A stretch of DNA of 64,000 nt from Plasmopara viticola (Eukaryota > Oomycota > Peronosporomycetes > Peronosporales > Peronosporaceae), in contig MBPM02000064.1 in assembly GCA_001695595.3 (NCBI GenBank), positions 186,001-250,000 of the forward strand, written 5' to 3'. Shown piece after piece: positions 35,200 to 44,400 of this stretch. The position numbers and the translations under genes were made by a program. The notes beneath the pieces are model-generated. The model saw nothing but the letters and a program-made list of their open reading frames with translations. It did no database searches and was not told the origin of the DNA. Numbering within the stretch: position 1 is the first letter of the stretch; each line of letters begins with the position of its first letter.

Positions 35200-35520
35200 C
35201 TTGGAAAAGGTTGGGGTGACGCCCTCTTTTCAAGCGCGGGGGCTAAATGCCCGCGCGCTTTGGGCAGGTGCTCTCAGGCATCTGCAGGTCTCTAACGAGT
35301 CTCACCCTCGACGCGACGGTCTCCAGCACCAGGACGCCACCTGGGCTCTTACCAGGTCAGAGCTAAACAAAATAATGGAAGATCCTCACGACCTCGGTGC
35401 TGGCTGCACTGCCCGCCGAACGAGACCCGACGGATGCGGACACCACTCTATGCCGTGGACTAGCCAGACTGAGCCTAGCACGTGCATAACTTGGCAACGC
35501 GATAACGTAATAAATTACAT
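35200..35520. repeat. GC-rich insert with strong hairpin
   Basis: This block is far more GC-rich than its surroundings. It contains an imperfect inverted repeat at 35232-35260 (AAGCGCGGGGGC, TAAAT loop, GCCCGCGCGCTT) that would fold into a stable 12-bp stem. It is followed by CTCTCAGGCATCTGCAGGTC. It leads into the AT-rich repeat at 35.54-35.73 kb, so both may belong to one element inserted 3' of the WBP2-like gene. No protein domain was recognised. Confidence 0.4.
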
Positions 35521-35539
35521 TAAGTTTTCATCTACGACA

Positions 35540-35730
35540 TTCCTATTTTTCTCTTTTTTTATTAAAATATTAGGCTTCGTGTACTTTACTTTCCTTTTAA
35601 AATTTAAGAGGAACGCCGCATAATTCGGGCGGTGTCAAAGTTAGCATTACAAATCGTAAGACGATGTTTGAGTAATTTCCAAAATTCTTGGTTATCTTGG
35701 CACATAATGTGCCGCGATAAAAAATAGCTT
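35540..35730. repeat. Dispersed AT-rich repeat, copy 1
   Basis: Shares an ordered series of short blocks with 42.24-42.41 kb on the same strand. The blocks are TTTTTCTCT, TTAGCATTA, AAATCGTA followed by GACGATGT, AATTTCCAAAATT, and CTTGGCACATAATGTGC. The other copy has TTTTTTCTCT, AAATCGTATGACAATGT, AATTTTCAAAATTTATG and CTCGGCACAATATGGCACA. The common 3' edge suggests a transposon end or solo LTR. The family is not identified. Confidence 0.4.
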
Positions 35731-35735
35731 CTTTA

Positions 35736-36500
35736 TCAAACAGAAGTAGAGGCCTTACTATAACTAGGCTGTGCAATGTAAAGCACGGTCGGGTCATTTG
35801 GGTCAACATAAGCCTTTTTCTGATTTTGCACAAAGTTTAAATCGATCTTCTCTAATCATCAAAATTCTAGTTAGGCGTAAAAAGAACCACCCCACAAAAC
35901 ACAACATACCTCTTTTCTTGCGCATTTCAAGCAGCCGCAAGAACACAGGCAAGACTACACCCGTGCCACCATTTGCAAATGTAATTTTCCATTCAAACTT
36001 CCCACCTGTTTCACAGTCGCCATTCTTTCTTATTGTCACATTAGTCTACTCTATTACCAATCGATGTTAAATTTCCTTACCATGGCTACAAGACCCGATA
36101 TGCTGCAGGCGCCAAAGATCGGTTGATTAAATTTCTCATCAGTCATCTTCGCTAACGGGATTTCCTTAATCAAATAGTCACCACATAAGCAAGTTTTAGC
36201 GCAAAGTAGAGCCAAAAATCACGTACAAATGCTTGAAAGCAGCGTCCATTCTGTAAAAGCTTTTTTTCAGCCACAAAAATAATGCGCTGGGTTGTGCAGT
36301 AAATTCGACCTTTGCCATTGAACACAGCACGACTTACACAGACATCAGTTCACGATCAAGTAGATTCATCACCACACTTACTCGGGCGTCTTGCACTGAA
36401 ACGTCATCTTTGCTCGCTGCAGAATGAACAATTCATTGTCGTGAGCCAGAGGCAGCTTCGTGCCTTCATCGTCTTCAAACAGCTTTGGCTCAAATGACAT
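35736..36500 (-). CDS. GRAM-domain protein, WBP2-like (five exons)
   Basis: Found by splicing. Exons: 36500-36382, 36332-36227, 36164-36081, 36024-35910 and 35851-35736. The introns are 49, 62, 56 and 58 nt, all GT-AG with phases kept (119, 106, 84, 115 and 116 nt; total 540 nt, 179 residues). The protein starts MSFEPKLFEDDEGTKLPLAH and has a GRAM fold: FNGKGRIYCTTQRIIFVAEK, then LLQNGRCFQAFEIPLAKMT, then EKFNQPIFGACSISGLVAM. It continues with KFEWKITFANGGTGVVLPVF and ends in a short tail with YVDPNDPTVLYIAQP. This order matches the WBP2/postacrosomal-sheath WW-binding family, which binds lipids or acts as a transcription co-activator adaptor. The human PPxY motifs are absent and length is shorter than human WBP2 (261). 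An Inr-like site lies 4 nt upstream. No stops disturb the spliced frame, so it looks functional. Confidence 0.82.
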
Positions 36501-36503
36501 GGC

Positions 36504-36517
36504 TGATTTGAAAATGA
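36504..36517 (-). promoter_or_regulatory. Inr-like core promoter of the WBP2-like gene
   Basis: The minus strand reads TCATTTTCAAATCA, matching the first eight positions of the oomycete Inr core TCATTYYNCAWTTT and about 11 of 14 overall. It lies 3 nt before the ATG at 36500. A second conserved gene in this window with the motif at the same place strengthens the reading. Confidence 0.42.
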
Positions 36518-36976
36518 AGGCGCAACAAAGCAAGAATATGAACGGGTCTAAATACAGACGAGTAACAGCCAGCCGAAAACGAGATTGCGTTTGATTAGTA
36601 AAGAAACCGATTGTTAATCTTTTACGTCACTTTCGTAATGTTACTCTCGGTGAAGAATTACTTCTGACTAACAACACATGAGCGTAATTTTGGGTCGAAC
36701 TATTTCCAGAAGTCAATGCGCTGAGACTTCTTCGCTCAAAAATAAAGCGCCTCTGCACTTCATGTCCTCATCGCTTTGATTTAGTGACAGCTAGCAAGCA
36801 CCGCCACGTCAAATGTCTGTTCGTATGCCAAGTGCGAACTTGCATTCGGATAAGGACCGTTGCTAAGTCCGAGCGAAAGAAGTACGCACTTCATCTCTGC
36901 ATTGGCAACGCAAACGTTCCAATCCATCGCGCGAAAATATGCAACGCAACGTACGCCGTCTTTTTGAACCGTTACT
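36518..36976. other. Intergenic spacer between UPF1 3' end and WBP2-like promoter
   Basis: It holds the UPF1 3' region and upstream DNA of the WBP2-like gene. Open frames of about 85-90 codons exist on both strands at 36781-37056, but they overlap each other and the end of UPF1 and match nothing. No repeat was recognised. Confidence 0.45.
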
Positions 36977-39900
36977 TTAGTAATAGTCGCTGCCAGGACC
37001 ACGAGTGTCCTGCGACAGAGGCGTGTTCTGTGACTTAAAATCGTGATCATACCCAAACGTATCTTGCGACATCAAAAATTTGTCACTCGACATTTGACTA
37101 AAAGGCTGCGTCTGTGCCATTTGCGTGAATGGACCGTCCAATCCAATCGACGATTGCGTCATCCCATCCTGCGTTAGCGGGCCCATACCTCCAGGCATAT
37201 AGTTACTGCTTGGTCCACGACGCATGCCACGTTGTGGTACAGGAGGAGGGGGACCTCCAGCTACAAACGAATCAAATGGAGGAAAGCCTGTCTGATCATA
37301 GCGCGGATCAAAGCGCGAGTCCAGAGGAGGGATCGGTCCACGTTGGTGATTAAAGCCATTATTTTCACGGTGAGCACCACGTCCAGAGTGTCGAGGCGGA
37401 GGAAACTGCATGTGAGATGGCGTCAAATTGTTCAAAGGACCTTCCATAATCAATTGATTGTCTCGGTAATGGTTCAGCAACTTGTTCCAAAGCGACTGTT
37501 TCGCTAGGACACGAGGATTACCCAGTACAATCACGCCGTACTTAGCGCGTGTAAGGGCCACATTTAATCGACGCTCGTCGCTCAAAAATCCAATGCCTTG
37601 GTTTTCATTCGAGCGAACACACGACAAAATGATAAGATCTTTTTCGCGGCCTTGGAACGAGTCGACACTTGCCACTTCAACATCCTTGTACAGCTGTGAA
37701 CGCATTGGTCCATTGCGTTGCATGTAGCTCACAACATACGCACGCTGGCCTTCGTAGGGAGTAATTACCCCGATCTGGGACGGCAAGACACCAGCTTTTA
37801 AAAACGTCGTAACGATCTTCTCTACATTACTGGCTTCTGTGCGGTTCAAGTAACTTGTACCCGAAGAACTAATTTCTTCTGCGCCTAGGCAAATGTAAAA
37901 GAATGTCGGTTTATTCGGATTCGGCCACGGAAACTCCACATTCAAGAGCTGGCGTTCACTTGCAGCCACTCCGTTCTGTAAGTCGCCTTCGTAAAACTCA
38001 TTCGAAGGAAATTCCGACAGAAACGGATGCATACGGTACTGAACGCGCAGACGGAACGGGCGATGTTTTAAGTCAATCTTCAGCAGACGATCAAAAAGTG
38101 ACTGGTTTAAACCAGCTTTCGCAGCCTTCTTGTTCATGACAACCGGACCCAATTGACAGTGATCGCCCACCATCACTACGTGTTTTGCGCCTTGCACAAT
38201 CGGGATTAAACACTCAGGTTCCGTCGCTTGAGTGGCTTCATCAATCAACACTTGGCGAAAGCGAAAATTCGACAATCGTGGCTCACCTGCTCCCACACAC
38301 GTCGTACAGATCACGTCTGCAGCTTGCAGGATCTCCCGTTCAGCTTGTCGTTTCAACGACTTGAATCGCTTCTCGTCTTGAGACGACAATTCGCCCTGGT
38401 CATCCTTCAGCTGCATGAGCTTCCGCAGATCTGCTTTATCCGGCGAATCTAAAGACTTGATCATTGCATGAAGTGACAAATGCTCCACTGACGAAGCGAC
38501 AGCCTCTCGACTTTTGGCAGCAAGACGCACGACACGAAGTCCCGTGGCGCTAATTTTCATTGTCAAGTGATCCACGGCAATGTTACTAGGGGCTGTCACA
38601 AGGACTTGTCCCATATTTTGCTTTGACATGTGGTAAACAATTGACGCAGAGGTTACGGTCTTGCCTGTACCAGGAGGTCCTTGTATCAGACTCAGAGGTT
38701 GTTCCAAAACTCCTTTGACTGCTTCCATCTGCGATGTATTTAGCTCAGGAAGTCCTGGTGCAGAGAAATGGGTACCCACCGAGCGTGGAATGCGTAGAGG
38801 CTGGACGCCAACGTCATGACCTAAAATCTTGTGGTACAAATACCCCGTCAACGATGTGTCGTCCACCGCAAATGTTTTCATAGCTGCTTGCATTCGGTCA
38901 AACGACGTGGATTTCCACACAAAATCCACCAAATACCCATCTGTAATCTCAATGGGCACATTGTTGCTTCGCATCTCAAGCGCCACTTCGGATTCTTCAA
39001 GTCTCAAGACGTGACCTGTGCCTTCCCAGTCTTTTCCATACAACATACTTGCACTCGGTCCTAAACGAAGTCGAATTTCATCTCCAGGCACTAGACGCAA
39101 GTCCGAATCCGGTCGCGAACTTGTGAAAATGGCATTGCGCTTCTTGTTTAAGCCTGTATCCCACCGGACCATCACTCCTTCTTGCGTCTGCGATTCTTTC
39201 ATCTTTTTATCATAATCAGATTCCATTTTGACCAATGGTCCAAAAATATTCTGATACTGATACCCATCGTCATAAATAGGCGTTACTTTAACCGGTTCGT
39301 CATCAATACCCGGACGATCCAGATCTTCGACTGTCGCTAGGGGATTATCGCGCCACAATTCCTCTAACTTTGCAATTTGGCTCGATGTAATCTGTCTCGC
39401 ACGAAGCTGTTCATGTTCCGATGGAACCTTGACGAGCCACGGTAGGAAACTTCGGTCCTCAATGACTGGCAACCACTGCGACATGTCCCAACTCATGTCT
39501 TTCAGGCATTCATCTGCAAGCACGGGTCTCGACAGAGCAACACGACTACTGAGTCTTGCTTGGCAGGAATAAATCCCAATAGAAACGTATTGCGGCAGCC
39601 ACAATTGTAGCATTCGAGCACAGTTTCACCCAATGGTGACTCGGGATGCAACGACACTTCCTTGTTCTTGCTACGAACCAAGTGCTGGATAATATGCGAG
39701 CCACTTGTATTTCCTCTCGAGTTGCAAAACCACTTTTCCGTAGTGACACACTTGACCACGGACGCTGGATCGTGCAATCCGCAGTAAGCGCATGCATGCT
39801 TAGGCAACTCGCGAGCCGTGTAATCTAGTGCATCTTCGTCCGCTGTTTCATCAAACGTGAGACTCTGAAATTCGCTAGCCAGGCTGCCATCGTTTACTCG

Positions 39901-40146
39901 GCTCTGGAAAGTACCCACGACGTCATCTGCGGACCCTGATTGGTTCAAAAACGATGTTTTACTCCCAACAGGCGCCTGGTATTGGTCGTAAAATGAATCT
40001 GCTGTAGTGCCTCCGTCGGATGGGTCCACAAAGGCGTACTGCGACTGCGAAGCCTGTGTAAGGGGGAAACTCGAGGACGATTGCGACTGTGCGGGCTGCG
40101 TCTGCAGGAAGTCATCGTACGCGTTAAAGCCGAACGAGTCGCTCAT
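36977..40146 (-). CDS. UPF1: UPF1/RENT1 RNA helicase of nonsense-mediated decay, with a one-base frameshift
   Basis: UPF1 is the ATP-dependent SF1 helicase that drives nonsense-mediated mRNA decay. The first frame (40146-39502, 214 aa) has a Ser/Gln-rich N-terminus with many SQ/TQ sites ([12 protein letters not shown]), then the Cys/His zinc domain that binds UPF2: [35 protein letters not shown]. The second frame (to 36977) carries [20 protein letters not shown] and the helicase core. Its motifs are Walker A GPPGTGKT (about 38660-38684), [39 protein letters not shown] and [11 protein letters not shown]. The C-terminal tail is rich in Gly/Pro and SQ/TQ, the usual SMG1 kinase targets. The two frames meet at about 39502-39512, where AATGCCTGAAAG needs one extra base to continue into the conserved LKDMSWD. 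Restored length would be about 1,056 residues, normal for UPF1. A sequencing or assembly error is likelier than loss of this gene. Confidence 0.93.
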
Positions 40147-40169
40147 TTGAGCGAACGAAAGATGGAATT

Positions 40170-40183
40170 GGATTGGCTAATGA
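40170..40183 (-). promoter_or_regulatory. Inr/CCAAT-like core promoter of UPF1
   Basis: The minus strand reads TCATTAGCCAATCC, about 24 nt upstream of the UPF1 ATG. The first five bases match the oomycete Inr (TCATT), and the CCAAT inside overlaps the CAWT part. Match is about 10 of 14, weaker than for the zinc-finger gene. Confidence 0.33.
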
Positions 40184-40778
40184 CAGGCGGTGGCCCACGC
40201 AGAATTTAGTGTTGCGTACACCATATCGCGCTTACTCAGACGGTACGGACGACAACTGATGTCAGTCAAATTTAGAGTCGAGGCACTCTTCTCATCATCC
40301 ATGACGCGGATGCGTTATACAACGCACGAGCGTAGAGAATATCATGGTATAGTTTATGGACTGGATCTAATTAGAGAATCCACTGCACATCGAACGATAC
40401 GCGCGGACTACAAGCTAAGACTATGCATTGTATTGCTTGCTGCAATTTCCACGATAGTGCTCTCGTATATTCGTTAAACATGGTACTGATTTCGTCACTC
40501 AGCGACGAGTCAACATAATTGTATACACAACACGTCGACGGTGCTTGGGCATCCTACTTGTTTGGCTACACCGTTCACTAATTGCAAGCCTCAAAAAAGT
40601 TTAAGCACTCTAGTCGGCTCCGCAACAAACTTTCATACAGTTGCCGTACTACTGTACTGATTTAATAGAGAAAAAAATATCGCGTTTTACAAAATTTGAT
40701 ATAAAATAATGAAGGTCCTGTTTTTTACCGCAATGCCTGTTGTTACTTGCGAATTAACCCAGTCCAGCATCAAGTGTC
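40184..40778. other. Spacer between divergent UPF1 and the two-exon gene
   Basis: UPF1 (-) and the gene at 40779 (+) diverge here, so the spacer holds both promoters. A short upstream ORF (ATG at 40708, stop TAA at 40755) precedes the ATG at 40779. A plus-strand open frame at 40190-40477 matches nothing. Confidence 0.4.
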
Positions 40779-41481
40779 ATGGTCTCGACCTCTCTGCTTA
40801 AATGGGACGGGAAGTGCCAAAAATGCCGCAAGCTCATGTCGCGCTGCATCTGTTTCCAGGAGGAAGCTGATGCTGACGTCGACCAGCTCCACACCTGCAG
40901 CTCCTTGTATGTACAACTTTTTTGATAAAGTATTTGTCTTTACCACATAAGCTTATGGGATTGTTCATTTCTGCAGCCAAGTGACAGCAGACGCCACGAA
41001 ATCGCGCCCACTTTGGAATGCATTACGGAAGATGCATCGCAAGTCAGTTGCGCGTTCGACGTTGATGCAACCGTCCGCTGAGTCCAATGTAAAGGACCAA
41101 ATATATAAGCGGAGTGAAGTGTTGCCGCCTCTTAGTGCTCATCCTAGACCATTGCGCTCCACCTCTCGGCATCAATTGCATCGACTTCACGAGTCTCGGC
41201 CTGTGAGACATGAAAGCAGCAAGGAACTTGGAAGTGAACCTTTGCCGGAACGTGTAGCCAATTGTCGGAAAGACGGCCTGCAATATGCCACTATACCGGC
41301 CAGCAGCTACGGCCCCAAGAGAGATGTCAAGAACGCTGGCGGCTTGCACACTGTGTACTCGACAAGTAGCATGAATAAATACGACGGTGTGAATGACGTT
41401 CATCGGGTCAAGGAAGAGCTAAGGTATGGTCCTGAAGAAGGGTTTGACTACGAGAACGACGAGACAGTATGGGAATTGTAG
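40779..41481 (+). CDS. Two-exon Cys-rich conserved-looking protein, function unknown
   Basis: Exon 1 runs 40779-40906 and exon 2 40977-41481. They are joined over a 70-nt intron with good consensus (GTATGT ... TTCTGCAG), phase 2, giving 633 nt and 210 residues. An in-frame TAA at 40755 fixes the start at MVSTSLLKWDGKCQKCRKLM. Exon 1 encodes a possible metal site, CQKC followed by CIC (C-x2-C-x6-C-x-C), then an acidic helix (QEEADADVDQLHTC). The rest is basic and Ser/Pro-rich with predicted disorder (LPPLSAHPRPLRSTSRHQLH), ending in an acidic tail (GFDYENDETVWEL). I do not recognise the family. The clean splice and open frame on both sides argue that it is real. Confidence 0.62.
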
Positions 41482-43514
41482 GGTTTAGTAGTACATCATC
41501 GCTGTCTCCAAGGGTGTCTAGGGGTACTCTCAAGCCCTATTGAGGGGTAGGAAAAGCGGACGATAAAACATTAACGATTTGCTCTGTCCCCTATCGGAAC
41601 GCCAAAATCAGCCGAAATTTTTCACGCTTTGCAATGATGCATCGATGACTTTCTCTATTCTCATGCCTGCATCCTGTGAATTCGTTGTCATTCCAATGTG
41701 ATAAGCAAGTGATTAGAAAATCATTGAATACATTTAACTATTTCTGAATCCACACTCGCGGCTTTTCAAATTGGGTCACTTATGTCACTGCAACGTGAGT
41801 GCGGACGATCGGTAAGAAATCCCTTAGTGACAGCTGATCCGTAATTGGCTTCTTCGTTGTCATTAGTTTCCGTACGGGTCATGATGTGGTAGAGTTATAA
41901 CTCCAAGCCGCGCACGGTTAACAATTTTCTTGCTGCCACAGTGAGCCCTTGGCTTCAATTTTGTAGCCTATAAACCGTCAAGTATGTGAGCAATACCTAG
42001 CACTTTCTACACCTTCAAAAATTTAAATCGTGTATTGCCAAAGTGTGCGATCCAGTACGGTGTTTTTGCAGAATCAAATATTCGACTGATGTTATGGAGG
42101 CTTTTGTGCTGTCAAGCAATTAAAATTTTCTTGAGTTGCGCGCACTGAGCATCAAAGGCATGCTCGATCCCTTATTCGTTTTGGGCGTCAACTCTACCAG
42201 TCATGACACAAAGTGGTCAATTTGCCTCATAATTATTGTTTATTATACGATTTTTTCTCTCTTCTATCTATCAAAATTTTGGGCTTCATTTACGTTGTTA
42301 AACTTAGCATTAAATTAACTCCAAATCGTATGACAATGTCTGACGTAATTTTCAAAATTTATGATTTTCTCGGCACAATATGGCACATATTGTGCTAAGT
42401 TTAAAAAATAAGACTATTCCTATCGTCCTGACGGGTGTTCATTTTCACCATTCATCGATGACTACAGCGAACACTAATTCTTGTTCTACCAGCAAGCATG
42501 ATTGACACACACAAGCGTGAGGTCGGAGTTTGGACTTAAAAGCAGAGAGGCAAAGAGATTCGCAGTGAATGAGAGCTGTCGAGCAGAGAAGCGGACGACA
42601 ATGGAATTGGCAAAGGTTTAGCGGCGAGGACCACCTCTGTTTACGAAACCTGGGCAAGATTGGGCACTTGTGCTCAAACTCGGAATTCTCTCCGATACGC
42701 GGAAGAGGCAAACGAAGTCATGAGTTGCTTCGTCAAAAGCTTAGTGTGATAAAGTTAGCATTCATATAAAGTGTGCGGAATTCGAAGTTCCATATGCGCT
42801 GCTCTAGAACGATATCCTACTTACCGAGGTGCTTCAGTGCAATATAATATGCTTATGTATTCACAAATAATTATCAGAAAAAAGAGTATTTGTTCTGCAG
42901 CGATGAACGCTTGGGGGACATTGCTGAAGAACAGATTGAGAATTTGTTCTTCAGCTTCTTGGTATATTATTGATAGTAGCGCTTCCTGCCGCTCCGACTA
43001 ATGCTTCACCATTTTCATTTTCTTTTGCCGACTGCCTCAAACACCGAGGACATCCTTCTGCTCCGTCATGGATAAAAGCAGCAAAACACTGCAAACACCG
43101 ACTTCGGTACGAGCGACCTCGGTTTCTCCACCTTCTCTGGACATCGCGTTACTGTCCGTAATCTCGATATTTACGAACAACACGAGGATTTGTGTAAAAA
43201 TCCGAAGTAAAAATGATACATTTTCGGTACATGGGTCAATTCACTGAAATTACACTTCAATCAATTGATACACTAGCCGTTATAGTCAGTCGTCGCCACA
43301 CACCAATCAACTGTCTCAGGTTGGATAAGAGACAATATTTTAGCATTAACGAAGTATCGTTTGGTGCTTCTGGTATTGCCTCCGTAGTCCTTACAGCAAT
43401 CCTTGTATGTTTATTTCCACAATGCGTGCTGAATTTCATTTCGACATACTTAATTTTGCTATGAGCACGCTCGATCTCTTGCGGCTATAACTATTCCTTA
43501 GGTAGTTTATCCAG
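41482..43514. other. Spacer with dispersed repeat, no gene
   Basis: No supportable gene. A second copy of the AT-rich repeat lies at about 42240-42410. On the minus strand around 43070-43130 there is a short Cys-containing stretch (CLQCFAAFIHDGAEGCPRC) that could be an old zinc-binding module, but stops surround it. The virus-like relic begins at the right end. Confidence 0.4.
42240..42410. repeat. Dispersed AT-rich repeat, copy 2
   Basis: Partner of the copy at 35.54-35.73 kb, same orientation. The best conserved part is AAATCGTATGACAATGT through CTCGGCACAATATGGCACA (about 42326-42391). Transposon end or solo LTR are both possible. No coding sequence is attached. Confidence 0.4.
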
Positions 43515-44400
43515 TCAGAAATTTCTCTTGCATCCATACGAGCAAATGTCTCCGCATTTCAGACTTGATATTTTTGCCCCTACTTCATATGCTAAGTTTC
43601 CCATAGCAAATCCGTAGTTGTTGTTAGCAGTCTCGCGAAATTTATTGCTTTTATCAATGAATGACTGGGGAGCAAATGCCGTCACCTCCTTGCTTGCGTC
43701 GTTGTCTTTAGATTTGATATCCTTTGAGCACATCGATGCAAGAACGTTGCGAACTCTTGATCTTTGATTTTCTGCTCAAGTATCTCATCCACTTCGTCAC
43801 CAGGGACTTGCTTGCAAAATTCAACAATTATCAGACGACGAACGATTTCGCCAGCTTCGTCATTGCAGTTCGGCATATGATTAGAGTTAATTAGAGCTGG
43901 AATATTCCGATTAGCACTTCAATGAAGCCTTTCCCTTGACAGAGCAAGAAATAGAACCGCGGTCATCATTGATAAGAATTCTGATCAGGAAAGCGTCTTA
44001 GCGATGTTGTGAGGCATGTCGTCGCAGCAAACGATTTGTTTCGTGGCAAATTCACTCAGGCCAAATTATTTTTGCATTGAGTTACTAAGAAGTCCAATCT
44101 GATCTTGAACAAACGCAAACTTTATGAGAGTGGCCAAAGGCGTTTGCCTGATCGTCCCTGTCCATGAATCATTAGCATGAAGTCAAACTTGTCATCCAAA
44201 ACGGTCAGACATCGACCAATAAAGAAGTGAATGAACTCGCGGTCAAGCTTTTTTTTTTCAAATAGCGTGTCTCAGTGATTGCGAATTTCTGGTTGACGTA
44301 TTTACGAATCTAATTCCCTTTGGGACATCGGGTATATTCATAAATTTAGCGGTTGATGAATCATAAACTTCGTTGCTGAAACCAATACAGCTATGATCTA
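43515..44400 (-). pseudogene. Broken superfamily 3 helicase of DNA-virus type
   Basis: The minus strand carries an SF3 helicase core in order, but over several frames. An N-terminal segment (SNEVYDSSTAKFMNI, near 44370) precedes FMLMIHGQGRSGK, Walker A at about 44143-44180. LATLIKFAFVQDQIGLLSNS and FGLSEFATKQ follow, then Walker B-like IVCCDDMPHN (about 44007-44038). Motif C is INSNHMPNCND (about 43859-43895) with the sensor Asn, and then GEIVRRLIIVEF. This spacing (Walker A, Walker B, SNxxP...D...RR) is that of SF3/D5-like helicases in NCLDVs, virophages and polinton-like viruses, used to unwind viral DNA. Frameshift after Walker A and at least two stops make it inactive. The fragment at 43515-43733 is the probable C-terminal end. 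Confidence 0.72.

Noticed and set aside
39495..39620. Programmed ribosomal frameshift or a 20-nt intron in UPF1
   Set aside because: No slippery heptamer or stable downstream structure was noticed. The only GT-AG pairs that fit are 10-20 nt apart, far below the 49-nt minimum seen here. A one-base indel is simpler.
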